A DNA stretch of 64,000 nt from Streptomyces sp. V3I8 (GTDB lineage Bacteria; Actinomycetota; Actinomycetes; Streptomycetales; Streptomycetaceae): the NCBI RefSeq assembly GCF_030817535.1, contig NZ_JAUSZL010000002.1:2852001-2916000 (forward strand), written 5' to 3'. Both the position numbers and the translations under genes were made by a program. The notes beneath the pieces are model-generated. The model saw only the letters and a program-made list of their open reading frames with translations, searched no databases and had not been told where the DNA came from. This document shows, one piece after another, positions 31,937-40,593 of the stretch. Numbering within the stretch: position 1 is the stretch's first letter; each line of letters starts with the position of its first letter.

Positions 31937-32601
31937 CTGGCCTCCAGGCGGTAGCCGGCGCCCCGCACGGTCCGGATCAGCGAGGCCCCCAGCTTGCGGC
32001 GCAGCGTGCTGATGTAGACCTCGACGATGTTCGGGTCCCCGTCGTACGCGAAGTCCCAGACGTGCTCCAGGATCTCCGCCTTGGAGACCACCTCGCCGGC
32101 CCGCACGACGAGCTGTTCGAGGACCGAGAACTCCTTGGCGGTGAGGGCGATCTCGTCCTCATCGAGGTGGACGCGCCGGGCGGCGGTGTCGACCTTGAGC
32201 CCGCCGAGCACGTGCACGGGCGACCCGCCCCCGCCCGAGGAACCGCGCCGCCGCAGCAGCGCCTTCACCCGGGCCACCAGGACGACGTACGAGAACGGCT
32301 TGGTGAGGTAGTCGTCGGCGCCGGTGTCCAGGCCCTCCGCCTCGTCGTACTCGCCGTCCTTGGCGGTGAGCATCAGGATCGGCACGTCGTGCCCGGCGGA
32401 CCGCAGGGCGCCGCACACCCGGTAGCCGTTCATCCCGGGCAGCATGATGTCGAGGATGACGAGGTCGTACGAGCCCTCGCCGGCCATGTGCAGCCCCTCC
32501 AGGCCGTCGTGGACCACGTCCACGGCGTACCCCTCGGCCGTCAGGCCCTTGGCGAGCGACAGGGCAAGCCGCTTCTCGTCCTCCACGATCAACAGGCGCA
32601 T
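31933..32601 (-). CDS. OmpR-family response regulator
   Basis: 222 residues. Receiver domain with acidic pocket VEDE, phospho-acceptor Asp51 (LVILDIMLPG), Thr and Lys switch residues (LTAKD, TKPFSYV). A Gly/Ser linker (RGSSGGGGSP) leads to a C-terminal winged helix (ALTAKEFSVLEQLVVRAGEVVSKAEILEHVWD..VEVYISTLRRKLG). It is the first gene of the pair and is divergent from the PepSY-like gene. Direct CTTCAG repeats at 32635-32671, 34 bp upstream of its start, are the probable binding site for itself. Confidence 0.95.
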   Translation of the reverse strand: MRLLIVEDEKRLALSLAKGLTAEGYAVDVVHDGLEGLHMAGEGSYDLVILDIMLPGMNGYRVCGALRSAGHDVPILMLTAKDGEYDEAEGLDTGADDYLTKPFSYVVLVARVKALLRRRGSSGGGGSPVHVLGGLKVDTAARRVHLDEDEIALTAKEFSVLEQLVVRAGEVVSKAEILEHVWDFAYDGDPNIVEVYISTLRRKLGASLIRTVRGAGYRLEAR

Positions 32602-32634
32602 GCGTAAAGAGTCGCAAACCGAACCTGAAGAAGC

Positions 32635-32671
32635 CTTCAGGGTGCTTCAGGTCCGCTTCAGCGTCGCTCAG
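32635..32671. promoter_or_regulatory. CTTCAG direct repeats, likely response-regulator box
   Basis: CTTCAG at 32635, 32645 and 32656 and CTCAG at 32667, spaced 10-11 bp, i.e. one helical turn. The first also pairs with CCTGAAG at 32624-32630 as an inverted repeat. Tandem half-sites at this spacing are the normal target of OmpR-type regulators. They lie between the divergent regulator and PepSY-like genes. Confidence 0.65.
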
Positions 32672-32745
32672 CCAGATTGGGACACGTCGAAACGCACCGA
32701 AGACATCGACACCCAGTCGAAGCAGACGATCTCGGAGGATTCCCC

Positions 32746-33450
32746 ATGAAGCGCAACATCGTCATCGCCACCGTCGCGGCCGCCGCCCTCATCGGAGGAG
32801 GCACGGCGACGGCCCTCGCCGTCACGGGTGACGACGGCGCGCCGGTGAAGCAGTCCGGTGTGCGGACCTCGGACGACGACCGTCAGGACGACCGCGACGA
32901 CCGCGACGACCAGGACGACCGGAACGACCAGGACGACCGGAACGACCAGGACGACTCGGCCGACGGCGACCGCGACGACACCGCCCGCGACAACGCCGAG
33001 GACGCCGCGGAGGCGAAGGCCGCGAAGGTCACCGCCGCCGACGCGATCACAGCCGCGCTGAAGAGCATTCCGGGGACGGCGGTCTCGGCCGACCTGGACG
33101 ACGAGGGCAGCAGCCTGGTGTGGGACGTGGACGTGCTGTCCTCGGGCGGCGCCTGGCACAGCGTGCGGATCGACCCGGGCACGGGCAAGGTGCTGGACTC
33201 GCACACCGAGCAGGAGGACGCCGACGACACCGCGGAGGCGAAGGCCGCGCTGAAGGGCACGTCCGTCACCGCCGCCGAGGCCGCGAAGGCCGGCGCCGCG
33301 AAGGGGACGGTCACGTCCGTCGACCTCGACGACGACGGCCGCGGGTCCGCGTGGGACGTCGACACGACCGCCGCGAACGGTGCCGAGAAGGAGTGGAAGG
33401 TCGACGCGAAGTCCGCCGCGGTGACCGCGGACCGCGACTCGGACGACTAG
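32746..33450 (+). CDS. Secreted PepSY-domain protein with acidic repeats
   Basis: 234 residues. The ATG at 32746 has GGAGG 7 nt upstream. Signal peptide (MKRNIVIATVAAAALIGGGTATALA), then an Asp/Arg/Gln/Asn stretch (about 44-85, built partly from an 18-bp DNA repeat). Two PepSY-like modules follow (TAADAITAALKSIPGTAVSADLDDEGSSLVWDVDV..SVRIDPGTGKVL, then SVTAAEAAKAGAAKGTVTSVDLDDDGRGSAWDVDT). PepSY proteins often inhibit peptidases or modulate sensors. It is divergent from the two-component genes, whose sensor has a matching acidic run, so a shared ligand is plausible. Confidence 0.9.
   Translation: MKRNIVIATVAAAALIGGGTATALAVTGDDGAPVKQSGVRTSDDDRQDDRDDRDDQDDRNDQDDRNDQDDSADGDRDDTARDNAEDAAEAKAAKVTAADAITAALKSIPGTAVSADLDDEGSSLVWDVDVLSSGGAWHSVRIDPGTGKVLDSHTEQEDADDTAEAKAALKGTSVTAAEAAKAGAAKGTVTSVDLDDDGRGSAWDVDTTAANGAEKEWKVDAKSAAVTADRDSDD
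32911..32954 (+). repeat. 18-bp tandem repeat in the PepSY-like gene
   Basis: CAGGACGACCGGAACGAC occurs twice (32911-32928, 32929-32946), followed by a partial third copy. It encodes the QDDRND repeat in the acidic segment. Confidence 0.9.
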
Positions 33451-33490
33451 TACGTCTCCCGGGGCTCCGCCCCGAACCCCCGATCCTGGC

Positions 33491-33536
33491 CTGGGACGCC
33501 GGACGGGCCGGATCTCCGGCCCGTCCGGCGTCCCAG
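33491..33536. terminator. Bidirectional terminator with 21-bp perfect stem
   Basis: Arms 33491-33511 and 33516-33536 are exact reverse complements around an ATCT loop. It sits between the convergent PepSY-like gene and meaB and should end transcription from both sides. Confidence 0.88.
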
Positions 33537-33545
33537 ACTCAGCCC

Positions 33546-34502
33546 TCAGCCCTCAGCCAGGGCCTCCACCAAGGAGTCCGCCGCCCCGTACGGGTCCAGG
33601 TCGCCCGAGACGATCCGGTCGGCGAGCATGTCGAGCCGCCGGTCGCCCTCCAGGTCACCGATCCGCTCGCGCAACGCCATGACGGCGATCGTCTCCACCT
33701 CGCGGGCGGCCCGCGCACGCCGCCGGGCGGCCAGCACCCCCCGCCCCTCCATCCACACCCGGTGCTTCTCCAGCGCCTCGACGACCTCGTCGACGCCCTC
33801 CCCGCGCGACGCCACCGTCTTCACGACGGGCGGCCGCCAGTCCCCCGGCCCGCGGGCCTCGCCGAGCCCCAGCATGTGGTTCAGCTCACGGGCCGTCGCG
33901 TCGGCCCCGTCCCGGTCGGCCTTGTTGACCACGTACACGTCGCCGATCTCCAGGATCCCGGCCTTGGCCGCCTGGATCCCGTCGCCCATGCCGGGCGCGA
34001 GCAGCACCACGGACGTGTCGGCCTGGGAGGCGATCTCGACCTCGGACTGGCCGACGCCCACGGTCTCGACGAGCACCACGTCGCAGCCGGCCGCGTCCAG
34101 CACCCGGATGGCCTGGGGCGCGGAGCGGGCGAGCCCGCCGAGGTGCCCGCGGGTGGCCATGGAGCGGATGTAGACACCGGGGTCCGAGGCGTGGTCGGAC
34201 ATCCGGACGCGGTCGCCCAGCAGGGCCCCGCCGGAGAACGGCGAGGACGGGTCGACGGCGAGGACGCCGACCCGCCTGCCCTGCCGTCGGTAGGCGCCGA
34301 CGAGGGCCGACGTGGACGTCGACTTGCCGACACCGGGTGATCCCGTGAGCCCGACGACGTACGCGCCGCCGGTGAGCGGGGCCAGCGCGGTCATCACCTC
34401 GCGGAGCTGCGGGGACGCCCCCTCGACCAGGGAGATCAGCCGGGCGACGGCCCGCGGCCGGCCTTCCCTGGCCGCGGCCACCAGCGAGGGGACGTCCTGC
34501 AT
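33546..34502 (-). CDS. meaB: MeaB-type GTPase, methylmalonyl-CoA mutase chaperone
   Basis: 318 residues. GTPase that loads and protects adenosylcobalamin in methylmalonyl-CoA mutase. Walker A GSPGVGKST (54-62), VDPSS, the DxxG-like switch VETVGVGQSE and base-recognition NKAD are all present. ATG 34502 is preferred to GTG 34520 because GGAG lies 5 nt before it. It lies 37 bp downstream of the thiolase gene on the same strand. The methylmalonyl-CoA epimerase is nearby and a cobalamin adenosyltransferase lies at 55.6 kb; the mutase itself is not in the window. Confidence 0.95.
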   Translation of the reverse strand: MQDVPSLVAAAREGRPRAVARLISLVEGASPQLREVMTALAPLTGGAYVVGLTGSPGVGKSTSTSALVGAYRRQGRRVGVLAVDPSSPFSGGALLGDRVRMSDHASDPGVYIRSMATRGHLGGLARSAPQAIRVLDAAGCDVVLVETVGVGQSEVEIASQADTSVVLLAPGMGDGIQAAKAGILEIGDVYVVNKADRDGADATARELNHMLGLGEARGPGDWRPPVVKTVASRGEGVDEVVEALEKHRVWMEGRGVLAARRRARAAREVETIAVMALRERIGDLEGDRRLDMLADRIVSGDLDPYGAADSLVEALAEG

Positions 34503-34539
34503 CACAGCTCCGTTCGTCACACACCGGCCGGCCCTGGTG

Positions 34540-35742
34540 TCAGGCCTTCGGTACCCGCACGATCAGCGCGTCACCCTGTCCGCCGCCACCGCACAGCGCC
34601 GCCGCGCCCACACCGCCGCCGCGCCGCTTCAGTTCGAGGGCGAGATGGAGGACGAGCCGGGCCCCGGACATGCCGATCGGGTGGCCCAGCGCGATGGCGC
34701 CGCCGTTGACGTTCACCTTTTCCGTGGACACCCCGAGGTCCTTCATCGACTGGACCGCGACGGCCGCGAAGGCCTCGTTGATCTCGATCAGGTCAAGATC
34801 CTCGACGCCGATGCCCTCCTTCTTGAGCGCGTGCCGGATGGCGTTCGACGGCTGCGACTGCAAAGAGTTGTCGGGTCCCGCGACGTTTCCGTGGGCGCCG
34901 ATCTCCGCGATCCAGTCGAGGCCGAGCTCCTGGGCCCTGGCCTTGCTCATGACGACCACGGCGGCCGCCCCGTCGGAGATCTGCGAGGCCGAGCCGGCGG
35001 TGATCGTGCCGTCCTTCGTGAACGCGGGCCGCAGCGTGCCGAGCGACTCGGAGGTCGTCCCGGCGCGGATGCCCTCGTCCTCGCTGAACACGACGGGGTC
35101 GCCCTTGCGCTGCGGGATCTCGACGGGCGTGATCTCCGCCTCGAAGGTGCCGTCCTTCTGCGCGGCGGCGGCCCGCTGGTGGGACAGGGCGGCGATCTCG
35201 TCCTGTTCGGGGCGCAGGATGCCCAGGCGCGTGTTGTGCTTCTCCGTGGACTCGCCCATGGCGATGTTCTCGAAGGCGTCGGTGAGCCCGTCGTGCGCCA
35301 TCGCGTCGAGCATCTCGATCGCGCCGTACTTGTAGCCCTCACGGGACTTGGGCAGCAGGTGGGGGGCGTTGGTCATGGACTCCTGGCCGCCCGCGACGAC
35401 CACGTCGAACTCGCCGGCGCGGATCAGCTGGTCGGCGAGCGCGATGGCGTCGAGGCCCGACAGGCACACCTTGTTGATCGTGAGCGCCGGGACGCTCATC
35501 GGGATGCCGGCCTTGACGGCGGCCTGGCGCGCCGGGATCTGCCCCGCCCCGGCCTGGAGCACCTGGCCCATGATCACGTACTGCACCTGGTCGCCGGTGA
35601 TCCCCGCACGGTCGAGGGCGGCCTTGATCGCGAAGCCACCGAGGTCGGCTCCCGAGAAGGACTTCAGGGAGCCGAGCAGCCGTCCCATCGGGGTGCGTGC
35701 ACCCGCAACGATGACGGAGGTGGTGTTGTTCGTTCCAGACAT
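34540..35742 (-). CDS. Acetyl-CoA acetyltransferase (thiolase)
   Basis: 400 residues. Condenses or cleaves acyl-CoA by the thiolase mechanism. Nucleophile Cys93 in NKVCLSG, the histidine in [17 protein letters not shown], and the C-terminal CGGGGQGDA are all present. The ATG at 35742 begins [23 protein letters not shown] lies about 11 nt upstream. It is upstream of meaB on the same strand (37-bp gap), so they are likely co-transcribed, and divergent from the epimerase gene. Role: beta-oxidation or acetoacetyl-CoA formation feeding the ethylmalonyl/methylmalonyl-CoA routes. Confidence 0.95.
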   Translation of the reverse strand: MSGTNNTTSVIVAGARTPMGRLLGSLKSFSGADLGGFAIKAALDRAGITGDQVQYVIMGQVLQAGAGQIPARQAAVKAGIPMSVPALTINKVCLSGLDAIALADQLIRAGEFDVVVAGGQESMTNAPHLLPKSREGYKYGAIEMLDAMAHDGLTDAFENIAMGESTEKHNTRLGILRPEQDEIAALSHQRAAAAQKDGTFEAEITPVEIPQRKGDPVVFSEDEGIRAGTTSESLGTLRPAFTKDGTITAGSASQISDGAAAVVVMSKARAQELGLDWIAEIGAHGNVAGPDNSLQSQPSNAIRHALKKEGIGVEDLDLIEINEAFAAVAVQSMKDLGVSTEKVNVNGGAIALGHPIGMSGARLVLHLALELKRRGGGVGAAALCGGGGQGDALIVRVPKA

Positions 35743-35889
35743 GAGGAGCGATCCCCTTCCAGCTTGCACAGCCGAGGAGTGAACGAGGGTTTACCTAGAA
35801 GGTACTGAGCGGTAGGCCGGTCGTCATCCGGCCCGTCGTGTGATCGCGCGCACGTTGCGTAACCGCCTTCCGGGCGCTGCACTGACAGC

Positions 35890-36330
35890 ATGCTGACGCG
35901 AATCGACCACATCGGGATCGCCTGTTTCGACCTCGACGCGACCGTCGAGTTCTACCGGGCCACGTACGGCTTCGAGGTGTTCCACTCCGAGGTCAACGAG
36001 GAGCAGGGCGTGCGCGAGGCCATGCTCAAGATCAATGAGACGTCCGACGGCGGCGCCTCCTACCTGCAGCTCCTGGAGCCCACCCGGGAGGACTCCGCGG
36101 TGGGGAAATGGCTGGCCAAGAACGGTGAGGGCGTCCATCACATCGCCTTCGGCACGGCCGACGTCGACGCGGACGCGGCGGCCGTCCGGGGCAAGGGCGT
36201 ACGCGTGCTGTACGACGAGCCGCGCAGGGGTTCGATGGGGTCCAGGATCACGTTTCTGCACCCGAAGGACTGCCACGGTGTTCTGACAGAACTGGTCACT
36301 TCGGCGCCAGTTGAGTCACTCGAGCACTGA
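35890..36330 (+). CDS. mce: Methylmalonyl-CoA epimerase
   Basis: 146 residues, vicinal-oxygen-chelate fold. Interconverts the (2R) and (2S) forms of methylmalonyl-CoA, joining mutase product to polyketide precursor and propionate metabolism. The metal ligands match the family: His7 (DHIGI), Gln60 (YLQLLE), His84 (GVHHIAFG) and Glu134 (VLTELV). No clear ribosome site precedes the ATG at 35890, so it may be translated without a leader. The -35 box of the scy promoter overlaps its TGA stop. Confidence 0.95.
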   Translation: MLTRIDHIGIACFDLDATVEFYRATYGFEVFHSEVNEEQGVREAMLKINETSDGGASYLQLLEPTREDSAVGKWLAKNGEGVHHIAFGTADVDADAAAVRGKGVRVLYDEPRRGSMGSRITFLHPKDCHGVLTELVTSAPVESLEH

Positions 36331-36356
36331 CCTCCGTATATCTGGGCCGGTAGGGT
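36327..36356 (+). promoter_or_regulatory. Promoter of scy
   Basis: -35 CTGACC (36327-36332), 18-bp spacer, -10 TAGGGT (36351-36356). The -35 overlaps the stop codon of the epimerase gene. It would give a leader of about 200 nt before the scy start. Confidence 0.5.
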
Positions 36357-36561
36357 TGGGCACGGCCGTCGCCTCTTCGGGGCGGTCCGGGTCCTCATCG
36401 TCAGGATCCGAGGGCCGGGGTCCAGGTTTCGGGGGATGAGCGTCGGGGCAGCAGCCCGTGCTCCGCCGTTGATCTGACACCATTCCCCGGGGGCCCCGTC
36501 CGGCAGATGGACGGTGCTCGTTTGGAGAGACTTGCGACCAGGGGACGGATGGGACCGCGCA

Positions 36562-39500
36562 GTGCGGGGCTACGAACGCCAGGAGCGAGAGCCGGCGGCT
36601 GACGTCGACCACCTCTCTCGGTTCGAGGCCGAGATGGAACGGCTGAAGACCGAGCGGGAGAAGGCCGTCCAGCACGCCGAGGACCTCGGCTATCAGGTCG
36701 AGGTGCTGCGCGCCAAGCTGCACGAGGCGCGGCGCGCTCTGGCGACCCGTCCTGCCTACGACAGCGCCGACATCGGCTACCAGGCCGAGCAGATGCTCCG
36801 TAACGCGCAGGTCCAGGCCGACCAGCTGCGCCAGGACGCCGAGCGGGAGCTGAGCCAGGCCCGCGCGCAGACGCAGCGGATCCTCCAGGAGCACGCCGAG
36901 CAGGCCGCCCGCCTGCAGGCGGAGCTGCACCAGGAGGCGGTCAACCGCCGTCAGCAGCTCGACCAGGAGCTGGCCGAGCGCCGGCAGAGCGTCGAGTCGC
37001 ACGTCAACGAGAACGTGGCGTGGGCCGAGCAGCTGCGGGCCCGCAGCGAGCAGCAGGCCCGCCGGCTGATCGACGAGTCGCGCAGCGAGGCCGAGCAGGC
37101 CCTGGCCGCCGCCCGCGCGGAGGCCGAGCGGGTCGCGGGCGAGGCCCGCCAGCGGCTGCAGAGCGACGCCGAGCGGGCGCGCGCGGAGGCCGAGGCGCTG
37201 CTGCGCCGGGCCCGCACCGACGCCGAGCGGCTGCTGAACGCGGCCTCGACGCAGGCCCAGGAGGCCACCGAGCACGCCGAGCAGCTGCGCAGCTCCACCG
37301 CGTCCGACTCGGACAACGCCCGCCGGCAGGCCAGTGAGCTGAGCCGCGCCGCCGAGCAGCGCATCAACGAGGCCGAGACGGCCCTGCGCGAGGCGCGGGC
37401 CGAGGCGGAGAAGCTCCTCGCCGAGGCGAAGGAGGCCGCGTCCAAGACGCTCGCCGGCGCGGAGTCCTCGAACGAACAGCGCACCCGTACGGCCAAGGAG
37501 CAGGTCGCCCGGCTGGTCAGCGAGGCCAGCAAGGAGGCCGAGGCCACCAGGGCGGAGGCCGAGCAGGCCGTCGCGGACGCCCGCGCCAAGGCCGAGAAGA
37601 TCATCGCCGAGGCCGAGGAGAACGCCCGCAGCCTCACCGCCGAGGAGACCGCCTCCCAGCTCGCCAAGGCCGCCCGTACGGCCGAGGAGGTCCTGAACAA
37701 GGCGGCCGAGGAAGCCAAGGCGACCACCCGGGCCGCGTCCGAGGAGGCCGAGCGGATCCGCGCCGGGGCGGAGGCCGAGGCGGACCGGCTGCGCGCCGAG
37801 GCGCACGACATCGCCGAGCAGCTCAAGGGCACGGCGAAGGACGACACCAAGGAGTACCGCGCCAAGACGGTCGAGCTGCAGGAGGAGGCGCGCCGCCTGC
37901 GCGGTGACGCCGAGCAGCTGCGCGCGGACGCCAACGCCGAGGGCGAGAAGATCCGCGCCGAGGCCCGGCGCGAGGCCGTCCAGCAGATCGAGGAGGCGGC
38001 CAGGACCGCCGAGGAGCTGCTCTCCAAGGCGAAGGCCGACGCGGACGAGCTGCGGTCCAACGCCGCCACGGAGAGCCAGCGGGTCCGTACCGAGGCCATC
38101 GAGCGCGCCACGACGCTGCGCCGGCAGGCCGAGGAGACGCTGGAGCGCACCCGCGCGGAGGCCGAGCGGCACCGCACGGAGGCCGTCGAGCAGTCCGAGG
38201 AGATCAAGGCCGAGGCCGAGCGGGCCGCCGCCGGGCTGCACGAGGACACCGAGCGGGCCGTGGCGGCCCGGCAGGCCGAGGCCGCCGAGGGGCTGGCCCG
38301 GCTGCACACGGAGGCCGAGGAGCGCCTCGCCTCCGCCGAGCAGGCGCTGACGGAGGCCCGCGAGGAGGCCGAGCGGATCCGCCGCGAGGCCGCCGAGGAG
38401 ATCGACCGGCTGCGCACGGAGGCCGCCGAGCGGATCCGTACGCTGCAGGCGCAGGCCGAGACGGAGGCCGAGCGGCTGCGCACGGAGGCCGCCTCGGACG
38501 CGGCGGCGTCGCGGGCCGAGGGCGAGTCCGTCGCCGTACGGCTGCGGTCGGACGCCGCGGCGGAGGCCGAGCGGCTGAAGTCGGAGGCCCAGGACACCGC
38601 CGACCGCGTACGGACTGAGGCGCAGGCGGCCGCCGAGCGGCTCGCCACGGAGGCCGCCGAGGCGCTGTCCGCGGCCCAGGAGGAGGCGGCCAGGCGCCGC
38701 CGCGAGGCCGAGGAGCTCCTCGGCGCCGCACGCCAGGAGGCGGACCAGGAGCGCGAGCGGGCCCGCGAGCAGAGCGAGGAGCTGCTGGCCTCCGCGCGCA
38801 ACCGCGTGGAGGAGGCCCAGACCGAGGCCGTCCGGCTGGTCGAGGAGGCGGACCGCCGAGCGACCGAGATGGTGTCGGCCGCCGAGCAGACCGCGCAGCA
38901 GGTGCGCGACGCCGTGGCCGGGCTGCACGAGCAGGCCCAGGAGGAGATCACCGGCCTGCGCAGCGCCGCCGAGCACGTGGCGGAGCGGATGCGCACCGAG
39001 GCGCAGCAGGAGGCCGACCGGGTCCGCGCCGACGCGCACGCGGAGCGGGAGCGGGCGGCCGAGGACGGCAACCGGATCCGGCGCGAGGCGCAGGAGGAGT
39101 CGGAGGCCGCGAGGTCGCTGGCGGAGCGCACGGTCTCGGAGGCGATCGCCGAGTCGGAGCGGCTGCGGTCGGACGCCTCGGAGTACGTCCAGCGGGCCCG
39201 CACGGAGGCCTCGGACGCCATCGCGGCGGCCGAACAGGACGCCTCGCGCTCCCGGGCCGAGGCCCGGGAGGACGCCAACCGCATCCGGTCGGACGCGGCG
39301 GCGCAGGCGGACACCCTCATCACCGAGACGACGGCCGAGGTCGAGCGGCTCACCGCGGAGACGAACCAGGAGGCGGAGCGCGTCCGCGCCGAGTCCGTGG
39401 CGAAGGCCGAGAAGCTCATCTCGGACGCGACGGGCGACGCGGAGCGGCTGCGCGCCGAGGCGGCCGAGACGGTCGGCTCCGCGCAGCAGCACGCCGAGCG

Positions 39501-40410
39501 GATCCGGTCCGACGCGCAGCGCGTCAAGACCGAGGCCGCCGCGGAGGCCGACCGCCTCATGTCGAACGCCCGTGACGAGGCCGACGACACGCTGGACAAG
39601 GCGCGCAAGGAAGCCAACAAGCGGCGTTCCGAGGCGGCCGAGCAGGTCGACAAGCTGATCACGGAGACGACCGCCGAGGCCGACAAGCTGCTCACCGAGT
39701 CCCAGCAGAGCGCGCGCAAGATGACCGCGGACGCCGAGACGCAGGCCGACACGATGGTGGGCGCGGCGCGCAGCGAGGCGGAGCGGCTGCTCTCCGAGGC
39801 GACCGTGGAGGGCAACACGCGGGTGGAACGGGCCAGGGCCGACGCCGACGAGCTGCTGGTCGGCGCGCGCCGGGACGCGACGGCCATAAGGGAGCGGGCC
39901 GAGGAGCTGCGCGACCGGATCACCGGCGAGATCGAGGACCTGCACGAGCGGGCCCGCCGCGAGTCCGCCGAGACGATGAAGGCGGCCGGCGACCGGTGCG
40001 ACGCGCTGATCAGGGCCGCCGAGGACCAGCTGAAGGAGGCCGAGGCGAAGGCCAAGGACCTGGTGTCGGAGGCCAACTCCGAGGCGAGCAAGGTCCGGAT
40101 CGCCGCCGTCCGCAAGGCGGAGGGGCTCCTGAAGGAGGCCGAGCAGAAGAAGGCCACGCTCATCGCCGAGGCCGAGGGCATCAGGTCCGAGGCGGTCCGC
40201 GAGGCCCGGGCCGCGGTCGAGGAGGGCAAGCGGGAGCTGGAGGTGCTGGTGCGCCGCCGGCAGGACATCAATGCCGAGATCTCCCGTGTCCAGGACGTCC
40301 TGGAGGCGTTGGAATCCTTTGAGGCGCCGTCGAGTGGGAAGGACGGTGGCGTCAAGGCGGGCGCTGCGGTCGGTTCGCCCCGTTCGGGTGGCAAGCCGTC
40401 GGAAGGCTAG
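36562..40410 (+). CDS. scy: Scy, giant coiled-coil polarity organiser
   Basis: 1282 residues, nearly all coiled coil. Scy forms the tip-organising centre with DivIVA and FilP and sets the sites of hyphal growth and branching. After a short N-terminal conserved part (MRGYERQEREPAADVDHLSRFEAEMERLKTEREKAVQ), residues about 90-1240 are hundreds of EAERLRTEA/AEEL-type units, known in the family as a 51-residue repeat mixing heptads and hendecads. It ends with a short Gly/Ser tail. The GTG at 36562 is favoured over the GTG at 36514 because conservation begins at VRGYE. Repetitive sequence leaves very long open frames on the opposite strand, which are not genes. It lies 183 bp upstream of filP. Confidence 0.93.
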   Translation: MRGYERQEREPAADVDHLSRFEAEMERLKTEREKAVQHAEDLGYQVEVLRAKLHEARRALATRPAYDSADIGYQAEQMLRNAQVQADQLRQDAERELSQARAQTQRILQEHAEQAARLQAELHQEAVNRRQQLDQELAERRQSVESHVNENVAWAEQLRARSEQQARRLIDESRSEAEQALAAARAEAERVAGEARQRLQSDAERARAEAEALLRRARTDAERLLNAASTQAQEATEHAEQLRSSTASDSDNARRQASELSRAAEQRINEAETALREARAEAEKLLAEAKEAASKTLAGAESSNEQRTRTAKEQVARLVSEASKEAEATRAEAEQAVADARAKAEKIIAEAEENARSLTAEETASQLAKAARTAEEVLNKAAEEAKATTRAASEEAERIRAGAEAEADRLRAEAHDIAEQLKGTAKDDTKEYRAKTVELQEEARRLRGDAEQLRADANAEGEKIRAEARREAVQQIEEAARTAEELLSKAKADADELRSNAATESQRVRTEAIERATTLRRQAEETLERTRAEAERHRTEAVEQSEEIKAEAERAAAGLHEDTERAVAARQAEAAEGLARLHTEAEERLASAEQALTEAREEAERIRREAAEEIDRLRTEAAERIRTLQAQAETEAERLRTEAASDAAASRAEGESVAVRLRSDAAAEAERLKSEAQDTADRVRTEAQAAAERLATEAAEALSAAQEEAARRRREAEELLGAARQEADQERERAREQSEELLASARNRVEEAQTEAVRLVEEADRRATEMVSAAEQTAQQVRDAVAGLHEQAQEEITGLRSAAEHVAERMRTEAQQEADRVRADAHAERERAAEDGNRIRREAQEESEAARSLAERTVSEAIAESERLRSDASEYVQRARTEASDAIAAAEQDASRSRAEAREDANRIRSDAAAQADTLITETTAEVERLTAETNQEAERVRAESVAKAEKLISDATGDAERLRAEAAETVGSAQQHAERIRSDAQRVKTEAAAEADRLMSNARDEADDTLDKARKEANKRRSEAAEQVDKLITETTAEADKLLTESQQSARKMTADAETQADTMVGAARSEAERLLSEATVEGNTRVERARADADELLVGARRDATAIRERAEELRDRITGEIEDLHERARRESAETMKAAGDRCDALIRAAEDQLKEAEAKAKDLVSEANSEASKVRIAAVRKAEGLLKEAEQKKATLIAEAEGIRSEAVREARAAVEEGKRELEVLVRRRQDINAEISRVQDVLEALESFEAPSSGKDGGVKAGAAVGSPRSGGKPSEG

Positions 40411-40429
40411 CCAAACCGGCAACTTCCGT

Positions 40430-40466
40430 GCTTGGCAGGGGGCTTCAGCGGGGCTCCCTGGCAAGC
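40430..40466 (+). terminator. Hairpin after scy
   Basis: GCTTGGCAGGGGGC and GCTCCCTGGCAAGC pair at 12 of 14 positions around a short loop, 20 bp past the scy stop. No T-run. It may end scy transcripts or only reduce read-through into filP. Confidence 0.5.
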
Positions 40467-40593
40467 GTTCCGGCCGTTAGCCACCAAAAAGGGTGTCATT
40501 CTCCATATCAATCGGGCTACTGCTCGATGACACACCGTTTTGGCCCCTAGGATTCCACCTATCACCTCACCGGTCTCATTCGACAGGAACCCC

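Noticed and set aside
3309..35795. Shared TGAACGAGGGTT at 3309-3320 and 35780-35791, both near promoters of minus-strand genes
   Set aside because: A 12-bp match is expected by chance several times in 64 kb, and the flanks do not extend the similarity beyond 14 of 16 bases.
35887..35896. Palindrome CAGCATGCTG over the mce start codon
   Set aside because: Short, includes the start codon and first Leu codon; no second site or conservation evidence.
36316..40464. Very long open frames antisense to scy (1382 and 1147 codons)
   Set aside because: They mirror the repetitive GAG/GCC-rich coiled-coil codons; composition is low-complexity Leu/Gly/Arg or Ser/Ala/Arg, with no domain, no ribosome site, and full overlap with a known gene.
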